From: Symbiotaphrina buchneri
Lineage: Eukaryota > Ascomycota > Symbiotaphrinales > Symbiotaphrinaceae
NCBI GenBank assembly: GCA_001599915.1
Contig: BCIG01000014.1
Span: 248,001 to 312,000 of the forward strand
Length of the DNA: 64,000 nt
Direction: 5' to 3'
Shown here: positions 33,921 through 43,079 of the stretch, piece by piece
How the letters are laid out: the number at the start of each line of letters is the position of its first letter
Numbering within the stretch: position 1 is the first letter of the stretch
Made by a program: the position numbers and the translations under genes
The notes under the pieces: model-generated
Database searches by the model: none
What the model was told of the DNA's origin: nothing
The model's input: the letters and a program-made list of their open reading frames with translations, nothing else

Positions 33921-34805
33921 ATGGATGCCACTGCCTATTTGACCGGCTTGGGCTGGCGGGGCAAAGGTCACTCGCTCGATGCAGGCGGCCGCGGGCTGAG
34001 CAAACCGTTGCTCGTTTCCCGCAAGGACAACAACCATGGCATTGGCAAGAAAAAGCACACGCACGCCGATCAGTGGTGGGCCAAGGCCTTCGACAGCAGT
34101 CTGAAGGGGCTGGACCTGGCTAAGAATGCCAGTGCCGCGGAGCAGAGTCAAGGTGATGGCGCTGCTGCCGCTACGGTCGCCGTCAGCTCGACGACGATGG
34201 TGGATCTGGGCAAGAACCCCAGGTGGTTCGGTGGGCTCTACGGGTTTTTCGTGAGGGGTGAAGGCCTCCGTGGCACACTTACCCCTCAAGAGCGTACTGA
34301 AGCGCCTACCGAAACGGAAAATGCGAAGAAGAAGCGCAAGCGGGAAGATGAGGTTGAAGAGACGAAGGAAGGTCGGAGAAAACGACGAAAAGAGGAAAGG
34401 GCGGCAAAGGCCCTCAAAGAGCAGCTGGGGAATGGTTCGGAGACCACAGATGAGATTATCCATTTGGAAAGCTCGAAAGAAGAGCGGCGAGAACGCAATC
34501 GGAAGCGGAAAGCTAAGCAAGCAGCAGAAGAAACTACAAATCTACAGCGAGAAGCTGAGACTGAAGGCGAAGAATCATCACTATTGAAGGAAGAGCAGCG
34601 CCGCTCGAGGAAGGAAGCCAAGAAATGCAAGAAGAGTGATCTTGCAAACGGACAACTAGGCTCAGATTGTGATGCACCTGCTCAAAAACCGAGCAAATCT
34701 AAGAAATCCAAGGAGAAGAAGGTGGATGCGAATAAACAGACTGACAGTCCGAAGGAGACGAGGAAGACCAAGAAGAAGACCAAGCGGGATCTCCGGCTGA
34801 CGTGA
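33921..34805 (+). CDS. TMA23: ribosome biogenesis protein Tma23, G-patch-like
   Basis: One exon encodes 294 residues. The N-terminus has the family core: MDATAYLTGLGWRGKGHSLD, then GRGLSKPLLVSRKDNNHGIG, then HADQWWAKAFDSSLKGLDLA and a WFGGLYGFFVRGEGLRGT block. These correspond to the yeast Tma23 pattern (YLISYGWKEG, GGLKRPILVKHK, WWERLFDGHLKNLD, LYRWFVKGGTLKG). The remaining 170 residues are almost entirely Lys/Arg/Glu, with repeated KKRKRE-type nucleolar signals. Tma23 is a nucleolar pre-ribosome-associated protein. The ATG at 33921 begins exactly at the conserved N-terminus. Confidence 0.9.
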   Translation: MDATAYLTGLGWRGKGHSLDAGGRGLSKPLLVSRKDNNHGIGKKKHTHADQWWAKAFDSSLKGLDLAKNASAAEQSQGDGAAAATVAVSSTTMVDLGKNPRWFGGLYGFFVRGEGLRGTLTPQERTEAPTETENAKKKRKREDEVEETKEGRRKRRKEERAAKALKEQLGNGSETTDEIIHLESSKEERRERNRKRKAKQAAEETTNLQREAETEGEESSLLKEEQRRSRKEAKKCKKSDLANGQLGSDCDAPAQKPSKSKKSKEKKVDANKQTDSPKETRKTKKKTKRDLRLT

Positions 34806-34931
34806 AAAATGTCTCATCATAGTCTAATTACACGATCAGACGCTGCTGGGCTGGGCGAGACGATAATTCCAACATCAATCGATGCACGTCGGACCGAGGT
34901 GGATTCACTAGGGTATTAAAAGCGGACTAAG

Positions 34932-36220
34932 CTATTGCTCCTTGGGTATCTTTCCTGGCCGGTTTGATAGCAGCCACGGCCTCCTCTCCCAGAACTCATC
35001 CTTGATGATGTCCACATGGTGGACCGTTACCCGAGCTTTCGCTCGGCGTTTACGGTCCTTCTCCTCCTGAGACTTGGACGGCACCCTTTCAGCGCCTCCT
35101 TCAATGTCCGAACTATCATTAGCTGCTTGAGCTGATGTGGAGTCTGGCTGGACAAGCTCGTACTTGATGAAGTCGAAAAGATCAGCTTGTTGCAGGGACA
35201 TGAATGAAGAGTCAGTGGGACTTACGTCACGGAACACGACACTTCCTTTACGGAAAATCTCGGCCTCATTATTGTAATTGATCTGGAACCTGGAGAACAA
35301 GATCTCATTCTTGTCCGACGAAAAGGTCCCCTGGAGAATAAGATTTAGCTATAGTAGAATAGAGGGCCACTATATACTGCTTACCGTCAGCTCTTTCTCT
35401 GCTTCCTGAGCACTCAGTCCGCCTTGTTGAATCAATGCCCAGAAAGTAGTGTTGTAAAGATTGTTGATATGACCTGGAGGAAGTCATCAAGGCACTGTTC
35501 AGCCGCATTGGGTGGGCTGGGGGAGCACGTACAGTCCACTTGACGCCAACTCATGTAATCACGCAGATTCTGTACGCTGGGGTATATGACTGCCCTCCCA
35601 TCGAAGGATGGCAACGGGGGTGATAGGGGACTCAAAGGAAAGAAGGAAGGCCATAATTGCACATAGTACGCTGTAAAGGTAGAGACAATAGTGGTAACGA
35701 GTTTGCTGGCAAACGGTAACGGTTACCGTAGGTTCAGGGAAGTAGGAACAGGGGCCCCCTTTACCTTTCTCTTCGCTCAAAGAGACTGCAGGACTTGTGG
35801 AAGACGAAGCTGGCATACCGTCAGATACGTCCTTCCGGAGCCCATGGGTTTCTACCTGTACTCATCGCTAACTCCATACCCGATGACGATCTCCGGCAGC
35901 TCCGTCATGACAGCCACAGCCGCAGCATTCATCAGATCCAGGGCCCGCCGATCATTGGGTTTCTCGAACGCGTACTTTGCGGAGAGTCTGACACACTTGG
36001 TCAGATATGTACTCGGGCCGACGACTACAGAGACGGTCTCTGTACGCTGCATCTCTTACTTATGGAAGCCACGGCCGTCAATGCGGATGACGATCCATGT
36101 GTTTGGCAGCAGCACGTCTGGTCGCTCAAAGGACTTGACATATTCATACCTGCGGTTGCGTGTTTAGTTTGATCACATGTCCTATATAGCAGAATGGTTC
36201 GCGTACTTTGAATTCGCCAT
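34932..36220 (-). CDS. THG1: tRNA-His guanylyltransferase Thg1
   Basis: Eight exons are proposed: 36220-36207, 36149-36060, 35987-35856, 35809-35765, 35705-35533, 35473-35385, 35330-35226, 35162-34932, for 292 residues. The 14-nt first exon gives MANSK and joins [15 protein letters not shown], as in yeast. Landmarks are the metal-binding [110 protein letters not shown] and [17 protein letters not shown]. Thg1 adds the G-1 residue to tRNA-His by 3'-5' polymerisation, needed for histidylation. Intron 7 (35225-35163, 63 nt) is a stop-free multiple of three. I splice it because it has GTAAGT and a CTGAC branch and restores FRDYELV, but its removal is not certain. Confidence 0.93.
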
Positions 36221-36704
36221 CGGCCATTATCCAACAAGCTCGAGGACCCACTGTGGAGAGAATGGTCCCGAGGGCATCTAACACATGCTACGGATGACTC
36301 TGGAAGTCAAAAAGGCAAGGCAACTTGACAAATAGAGTTATTTTAGGATAGACCGCTCTTACCTTCCGAAGTCTTGTTTCCTGTGGCTGGTAGTACGTCG
36401 ATCTCGGTTACGGAGCATTGTTGTAGGCAGCGAGCTACGCACAAATGCACCTTGAAGAAACAATATGGAGAATATCACAAGACGATTTTGAACAGATTCT
36501 TCTTCAATAAAAAAAATGGGTTTACCTCACTATATCTGGACGAAATAGGACGTTCTACATTTTTGCTGTAGCAACGGGCGCGACACCCTTCCCGTTAAAA
36601 TGTTATATGATACATAGACACTGTGCCTGCTGCCCATCGCTCTCTGCCCCTTGCCTGAACGATATGACTGCGTTTGTAGCCATAGCTAATGCAATCGAAA
36701 AAGA
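36221..36704. other. THG1 promoter / SWR1 3' region
   Basis: The 484 nt separate two minus-strand genes. There is an A/T-rich stretch with an A-run near 36509-36517. No supported gene. Confidence 0.45.
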
Positions 36705-39700
36705 TCACCGAGGCCGCTGAGTCCTTACACGGATGCCACCACTGCTCTTTCCTTTCTTTGACCTCTTACTCTTGTCGGCGGGTGGCACAATCGGGACATC
36801 CTTCAGCTCCCATTCCATGAACCTGAGACGGTAATCGTCAAGGTCACCAACCTCTCTTTCCTCTTCCTCCACGTCTTTCACATTACCATCCAAGCTAGGG
36901 CGCCCTACCAAACCGGATTCCGCTGCTTCTAATGTGGTGCTTACTTCCACTTCGTCGGGCACTGGAGTGTTCGTTTGGTCGGACGGCGGCAAGGTCTGGG
37001 CTCGAGACACCTCTCCAGGTGTGACAGGCGTGGAAATGTTTGCGCTGATGGACTGTTTGTCATCGAAATCCCCCTCATCCGTCACTTCCATCTCCTTCTC
37101 GGCGACTTTAGCGGCAACCCTGTCTTCTGCATCTTCGACCGTTTCTAATGCACGCACGGTGCCGCCAGCACCCAACTCGCGATCTATCGCGCTTTGTCCT
37201 TTTGCGTCGTCACCCAGCAAAGCTGCGTCATCTCCAAGCATGTCCCTGACACTAAGCTTGTTGAAGTAGTCGGTGGTAAATTCACCTTCTTGGATCACGA
37301 CATCGTCAAGCATCCTCTTTTGGTTGGCTTTGCGAAGAATGTTCGACTCAATCGTATACTCAGACACGAACCGATAGATATGGACATCACGAGTCTGACC
37401 TATCCGGTGGCAGCGATCTTGGCATTGTTTGTCCATGGCTGGATTCCAGTCCAGGTCATAGAAGATGACTGTGTCCGCTCCAGTGAGATTGATACCTAAG
37501 CCACCGGAACGACTAGACAATATGAAAGCAAGAATCCGAGGGTCATTGTTGAAGCGATCTGTCAGAATCTGGCGTTGCTCGACCTTCGTAGCTCCATCGA
37601 GTCGGAGGTACCGATGACCATGAATGTTCAAAAACTGTTCCAGGATGTCCAGCACCTTCGTCATTTGAGTGAAGATAAGAGCCCGGTGACCACCGGCTTG
37701 TAGTCGCCGCAGGAGTTCGTCGAGACGCTGAAGCTTACCACAGTCGTACTGCAGCAAGCGCTTATCGGGAAAAGCAATTGATAGCCGCACTCGTGCCTCA
37801 TGATAAGGATCCTCCTTGCACAGAGGCATCGCATCTCGAATGATCTCCACCCCTTTCGATGTCAGAGTCAGAGGCGTTAAATCTGCTGCCACGACAGCAG
37901 GCGTGACACAGGCAAACTTTTGTATCGTGGTCTCCATCGTTTGAGCGCGTTGTGCCACACTGGGGACCAATTCCCGAAGAGCAGGAGAAGAATGTGAAAG
38001 CCATTCTGACCAACCAGACCTACGCATTGGTTTCGGTGGAAAAGGCTGCTCCTGCACTCCTATAGTCAACAGCTTGATTAAGCCTTTGCCATAGACGGGG
38101 CGCCGCATAGTACGAAGCTGGTTGATATATACGCAGTGCCGTAACTCTTCAAGCCTCGAGACCCTGGCTCTCTTCTCCAGTGAAGCCAGGGTCGACTGGA
38201 TGGATGAGGCATCATACGCATCGTCGGCAATGAGTCGAGATGACTGACGACTCAAAAGATCCAGAAGCGGGCGGGTGGCGTTGAGCCTATACGTTTCCAA
38301 GGCATGCAACAATGCGGTATCTTCGTTGCCGGTTATTTTCAGGTTAAGCGTGTCGAGATCCAACGCTGCCATGGGTTCCTGCCGGAGCAATCTCTTCCTC
38401 ACGAAGAGCTCTCGAATTTCGTAGTCTGCTATTGCTGATCTAGGCATCGCAAAAGACGTGACGATTTGCCTGGTCTCGAAAAGATCGGGATGGTTGCACA
38501 CCTTGCGCAGTTGCATAAGACAGTTAATGATGGATAGATAGTTGCCCGATGCCAAGGTCTCCCTTGTCTGGGCCCTCGCCATGAATCCATCATATAGATA
38601 ACGCTGCCGCTTAGACAACCGACAATAAACGACGTGCTCATACTTCGCCGGCATCTGCTTCTCGACATCTGCTTTCAGTCTTCGAAGCAGATAAGGCCTC
38701 AGAACTTGGTGCAATTTAGCAACGATCTGTTTGGCCTCCTCGTCCATTACCTCCCTGCCATGCTCCAAGATCTGCTCGACTGGGCGTTTGAACCATTCCG
38801 AGAACTCCTGCAGGTCGGCAAATCCGCTGCCGGAACCCGAGCCATCTGCAGGCATGAGAAAGTACAGCAAGGACCACAATTCAGTCAGATTGTTCTGCAG
38901 AGGTGTACCAGTTAGGAGTAAGCGAGCCCGAGTCTTGAACCTAAGAAGTGTCTGCCATCGCTGAGAATGGAAATTCTTGATATTGTGTGCTTCGTCAAGG
39001 ATCAGGTAATGCCAATCACGAACTTTGAAAGCTGCGGCATCTTGTAAGACGAGCTGATAGGATGTGATGATGACGTGCCACCGATTATCATCCCTCCAGC
39101 CTTGTCGTAGTCGCTTCCTTACGTCCTGACTCCCGTAATACGTCAAAACCTTGAAGCCGGGACACCACTTCTTGAATTCCATCTCCCAATTCAGCATGAC
39201 ACTGGTGGGTACAACGACAAGATGGGGACCCCATACTTCATGCTCGCATGCAAGATGCGCCAGTAAAGCAATAGTTTGGATCGTTTTGCCCAGACCCATT
39301 TCGTCTGCCAGGATTCCATTCGTATGGTTGGCGTAAAGCCCAGCGAGCCAGTCAAGGCCATAATGTTGATATTCCCTGAGAGTTCCCCGCAGAAGGAACG
39401 GAATTGGCGTTTTGATCTCATGACTTGCTTGTGGGGTGCTGGCAGAAGACTTCTCAATTGAGTGTGCTTCGAGCGAAGACACAGACTCCACCTCCGATGG
39501 TTTGGTCACGCTAGTGTCACCAGGGGAAGGTTGACTGCTTGCATGTGCTGTGCTTTCCTCCGGGTCCGGTGTAAGCTGCTTGACAGTGGAAGGCTTTCTT
39601 GGAGAACTCTCTTTGGCAGGTGTCTCATTACATACCCCCATGGGAGAAAGGACCGTCTCCACTGGAATGTTGCCTGCAGTGTTACTAGCAGGCGTCAAGA

Positions 39701-41801
39701 CTTGCGATTGCTCCGGCGCAGAGCCATCCTCACCATTTCGCACATCTCCCGGTTTTGGAAGATGCTGGATTTCAGTAGAGTCCTCAAACTTTGTCACCAT
39801 AACATCGTCATTGTCTTCGGGTTCCTGGCCTTCATCGGCGCGTTGCTGCACTCTTTCTATCTCTTTCTTCGAAAAGAAACCAAGTAACCCGCTGGGTTCA
39901 TCATTATCATCCACCGAGCCGTTATCAGAGACTCCGTCGTCATCGCTCTCTTCGTCAGTGCTGCCCATATCGCTCTCCATGTCAGTCGATTCGTCACTGT
40001 CGTCCAGGAGGGCGTCGTCAACCTCCTCCAATTGCACATCTGCCATGTCCGACGTATTCATATCCGAGGATTGCTCTAAAGGCGTCTTCGCGTTTGATTC
40101 ATCTTCTTCTGGCAGATCGTCCATATCGAGATCCTGATCTTTGAGCAAGGTAGCTAGTGCACTCGGCGCCTTCGCTTGAGATGGAGTTTGAGCAGCTTCA
40201 TCGGACTCCGGGATTGAGGCATACTTCTGCTGGAGTTCTTCCACGGTCAAGCCTTCATCAGAGTTACGTCCATCTGAAACAGAACCCTCACTCTCGGACT
40301 CGTCAGAAGACATTATATCATCGTCGGAATGGGAACCGTCTTCCTCCGCATCAGTGCTCCCGGTGTCTTCATCACCTGTTGAGTCTTCCAGGCTGGGAGA
40401 TTCCGACGAAACTCTACGGCGTTGATCTAATAGCAGCGTAGATTGCTCCATCATTTGATTCAGGGCCTTCTTGCGAAGATCTTTCTGTTCTTCTTCCCAC
40501 GCTTTCAGCCTTCGCTCGTTCACTACCCCGGCGACCATATCCCATTGCTTCTTGATGTCCGTCGTCACTTGCTTGTATACCAAGCTAGCAGCTAGTCGTT
40601 GTTCTTGGTGGATTTCCTCTTCTGTCTTTGGCTGCCTCGCTTTCCATTCAGCAACGGCAGCAACAGCCAATCTTTTGGCTTCCGCCCGGTGTCTTCTCTG
40701 CTCTTGCATGAGCAACTTTTGAAAGTGAAGCACTTGGGCCACTAGGTGGTCATGATGGGCATATTGCCGCGGCGGTTCCTCTTGAGCTTCCGGCACAAAT
40801 ACAGAACACTTCTCCTCACTGAGGAGCCCCCCCGGCTGCGATTCTTCTAGCAGCCTATTGCGTAGCTGGGCCTCCTTCTTTGCCCCTTCAAGCGTCGTAT
40901 AGCCAGTTTCTCCCTCGAGTGGATCATCATGTTCCACCCACTCCTGGAATGAAGAGTACCTCCTGCCTTGGACCACGTTGAGGGGACTGTGAACAGGCAA
41001 CGTCGGCATGCGGACAGTAAACCTGACTCTCTGTGGTCTGTGTTGTTCATGGCGCCCAAGCTCGTCCTCTGATTCGTCCTCCGATGCCGAGAGAACTGAG
41101 CTACCATTGTCCATGCGGCCGTTGGTATTGTTGGCATGTATCTCCGATACCCGGGCGGAGCGACGCATCGACGCGTGTGATAGCTGCCGCTTCTTTTGTG
41201 TGACTGGGGAGCAAGTCTTGTCTGACTGAGCGCGGACTGGGGGAGTCTTGATCTGAGATCCTCTAGACGTGACGGATCTCGTTCCGCTCGCAGCATGGTG
41301 GTGACCCTGCTCAGATTTCACCCGTGCTGTAGAGGCTCCCTTATTCCTCTTGAGGGCAGAGGAGCTAGGCGGCAAGTGCGACACGGGCAACTTCTTGTTT
41401 CCAGTATGTTGCTGTACAGCAGCCCGGGTCCGACGTTTCCCTGGGGTTGGCTGTAGCTCCGTCGGAAGTGGATTTGTCCTTCCAGACCTTCTTCTTCCTC
41501 CCTCGACAAACGATGTAGGCCCTAGCGCTGCTGCTGACTTCCATGGCGGCGATTCTGCGCGCGACGACGAGCGTCGAACTTCCAGATCAAGTTTGCGCCT
41601 TTTCACCCTGTGACCGTCGCCATCTTTGCTGTCGGTTACATCCTCCTCTTTCTTGAGTATTGGTTCAGCTGGAGAGTTCCCTACGCGTCCTACCAGCTGA
41701 CCATCACGTCCTGAGTCGCTGACTGCAGCGACGTCGTGCGCGGCGTCCGTTGTGTTGTTATCACCATCTCCGTTTTCACTAGTTCGGCTGCCAGCTCGCA
41801 T
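36705..41801 (-). CDS. SWR1: SWR1 chromatin-remodelling ATPase
   Basis: A single 5.1-kb exon encodes 1698 residues of the catalytic subunit of SWR1, which exchanges H2A for H2A.Z. Order of parts: a basic N-terminus; an HSA domain at about 337-435 (HHDHLVAQVLHFQKLLMQEQ, then VYKQVTTDIKKQWDMVAGVV) that binds actin and Arp4; a long acidic stretch, probably the H2A.Z-H2B contact region; and the split Snf2 ATPase. Lobe 1 has ILADEMGLGKTIQTIALLAH (Walker A, about 830) and LILDEAHNIKNFHSQRW (DEAH). A long insertion follows. Lobe 2 then has RALIFTQMTKVLDILEQF, LDGATKVEQRQ, ILSSRSGGLGINLTGADTVI and the arginine finger in DRCHRIGQTRDVHIYRFV. It lacks introns, unusual among its neighbours. Divergent from NDUFB8. 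Confidence 0.97.
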   Translation of the reverse strand: MRAGSRTSENGDGDNNTTDAAHDVAAVSDSGRDGQLVGRVGNSPAEPILKKEEDVTDSKDGDGHRVKRRKLDLEVRRSSSRAESPPWKSAAALGPTSFVEGGRRRSGRTNPLPTELQPTPGKRRTRAAVQQHTGNKKLPVSHLPPSSSALKRNKGASTARVKSEQGHHHAASGTRSVTSRGSQIKTPPVRAQSDKTCSPVTQKKRQLSHASMRRSARVSEIHANNTNGRMDNGSSVLSASEDESEDELGRHEQHRPQRVRFTVRMPTLPVHSPLNVVQGRRYSSFQEWVEHDDPLEGETGYTTLEGAKKEAQLRNRLLEESQPGGLLSEEKCSVFVPEAQEEPPRQYAHHDHLVAQVLHFQKLLMQEQRRHRAEAKRLAVAAVAEWKARQPKTEEEIHQEQRLAASLVYKQVTTDIKKQWDMVAGVVNERRLKAWEEEQKDLRKKALNQMMEQSTLLLDQRRRVSSESPSLEDSTGDEDTGSTDAEEDGSHSDDDIMSSDESESEGSVSDGRNSDEGLTVEELQQKYASIPESDEAAQTPSQAKAPSALATLLKDQDLDMDDLPEEDESNAKTPLEQSSDMNTSDMADVQLEEVDDALLDDSDESTDMESDMGSTDEESDDDGVSDNGSVDDNDEPSGLLGFFSKKEIERVQQRADEGQEPEDNDDVMVTKFEDSTEIQHLPKPGDVRNGEDGSAPEQSQVLTPASNTAGNIPVETVLSPMGVCNETPAKESSPRKPSTVKQLTPDPEESTAHASSQPSPGDTSVTKPSEVESVSSLEAHSIEKSSASTPQASHEIKTPIPFLLRGTLREYQHYGLDWLAGLYANHTNGILADEMGLGKTIQTIALLAHLACEHEVWGPHLVVVPTSVMLNWEMEFKKWCPGFKVLTYYGSQDVRKRLRQGWRDDNRWHVIITSYQLVLQDAAAFKVRDWHYLILDEAHNIKNFHSQRWQTLLRFKTRARLLLTGTPLQNNLTELWSLLYFLMPADGSGSGSGFADLQEFSEWFKRPVEQILEHGREVMDEEAKQIVAKLHQVLRPYLLRRLKADVEKQMPAKYEHVVYCRLSKRQRYLYDGFMARAQTRETLASGNYLSIINCLMQLRKVCNHPDLFETRQIVTSFAMPRSAIADYEIRELFVRKRLLRQEPMAALDLDTLNLKITGNEDTALLHALETYRLNATRPLLDLLSRQSSRLIADDAYDASSIQSTLASLEKRARVSRLEELRHCVYINQLRTMRRPVYGKGLIKLLTIGVQEQPFPPKPMRRSGWSEWLSHSSPALRELVPSVAQRAQTMETTIQKFACVTPAVVAADLTPLTLTSKGVEIIRDAMPLCKEDPYHEARVRLSIAFPDKRLLQYDCGKLQRLDELLRRLQAGGHRALIFTQMTKVLDILEQFLNIHGHRYLRLDGATKVEQRQILTDRFNNDPRILAFILSSRSGGLGINLTGADTVIFYDLDWNPAMDKQCQDRCHRIGQTRDVHIYRFVSEYTIESNILRKANQKRMLDDVVIQEGEFTTDYFNKLSVRDMLGDDAALLGDDAKGQSAIDRELGAGGTVRALETVEDAEDRVAAKVAEKEMEVTDEGDFDDKQSISANISTPVTPGEVSRAQTLPPSDQTNTPVPDEVEVSTTLEAAESGLVGRPSLDGNVKDVEEEEREVGDLDDYRLRFMEWELKDVPIVPPADKSKRSKKGKSSGGIRVRTQRPR

Positions 41802-42218
41802 TTCTGACGTGCCGGAGAGGCGACGTTGATCCCTTTCCTAAGCCGACCCCTCGTTTCCGCACCAAATCAGGTCCAAATCACCTGAAAATTGCATCGGGCA
41901 ATAGCTTAAGTCGCGGAGATTTCAAGCTCAAAGTTTGGAAGTGACATCGAGAGTTTTGCGCGACTTACAGCGTAAAAAGGCTGAAATCCAGGTTGTGAGT
42001 GAGTGGCAGGTTCGATGTGAACATCACTTCCCCCAAATAGCCGCTTACCAGATTACATAATTCACTCTAACCGCGTTGACTCCACCTCGTCTCAGACCAG
42101 GAAACGGAGCTCTGCGTCCTCGATGCAGGCTGGCTTGAGGTGCCCTCGTTCTCACTCACATCGTGCGTTTCCCTGCTCGCGGAGCATGCAGCTCTTATTC
42201 TTCCGCTGACGTCTCTAG
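41802..42218. promoter_or_regulatory. divergent promoter, SWR1 / NDUFB8
   Basis: A 417-nt divergent region. It contains no clear TATA box. One GTGAGTGAGTGG run lies at about 41996-42008. Confidence 0.45.
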
Positions 42219-42787
42219 ATGCTATCTCGAAGACTTGTAGCGGCTCGTCCGCTGTCCCGTGTGCTGCGATCAGCCGTACCCAGAACGCTCCAGACCCGGA
42301 ATGCTTCCTCAGAAACGCCCATTGAAGATCCCGATATGGTGAGATCGGTCTGCATGTCCATCCTCTGAGCTATGCTGACATCTCAGAACGGTGGCTATGT
42401 CAATCCACCAAGAGTCAAACGTCAATTCAGGGATCCTTACGGTGACTGGTGGGACAAACAGGAGCGCCGGAACTACGGCGAACCCGTTCACGAGGACAAC
42501 GACATATTGGGGGTGTTTTCTCCGGAGGAATATACACACTATAAGCCGCGACAGGGTCTGTTCCTTCAGGCCTGCTTCGTGGCTACTGTGCTTGGCTTGT
42601 GCGCTGTGATCTATCCCTTCTATCCCGACAAGCCTTCGGTACCGAAAGAGTATGAGGGAGGTCTGGAAGCGGAACTTGGGGGACCAAATGCCGTTCGGGT
42701 AAGTCGCTGCAGGCGGTATAGAGGATCAATTTACTAATCATAGCTCGATTCTAGGCCAGAATGCCTGGAGATGAAGTGAAGTTTTGA
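42219..42787 (+). CDS. NADH:ubiquinone oxidoreductase accessory subunit NDUFB8/ASHI
   Basis: Three exons (42219-42338, 42387-42698, 42755-42787) encode 154 residues. A mitochondrial presequence (MLSRRLVAARPLSRVLRSAV) leads to the conserved body NGGYVNPPRVKRQFRDPYGD, WWDKQERRNYGEPVHEDNDI and FSPEEYTHYKPRQG. A membrane helix follows (LFLQACFVATVLGLCAVIY), then PDKPSVPKEYEGGLEAELGG. The last exon adds ARMPGDEVKF. This is the single-spanning complex I membrane-arm subunit called NDUFB8 in animals and the 20-kDa class in fungi. It has no catalytic role but is needed for arm assembly. Confidence 0.92.
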
Positions 42788-43079
42788 GCGCTTTTTTTCC
42801 TACGACGGCCTTTGTATCTACTATGGACATTAGGAAGCCGGCCTTGCAATGATATGTTCGTTAAGCACGCACTGAAAACGTGTTATTAGATGCCATGCTG
42901 AACAGAATGAAACGCTTATCAACTCTGGATGAGGCTTAGATACGAATCAATGCCACCCCCAGTGCAACATGTAACCGTACGCCCATCAATGCCGCTCAAT
43001 CGCATCTTGCAATACAAACGCATCCAAGGAGATCGTCAAGATTCGTTGAGGACACAAGAAAATAGTCAGTCGGCTTGCC

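Noticed and set aside
41990-42030. GGTTCGA-like word resembling a tRNA B box.
   Set aside because: No A box, acceptor stem or anticodon arm can be drawn around it; no other convincing tRNA was found.
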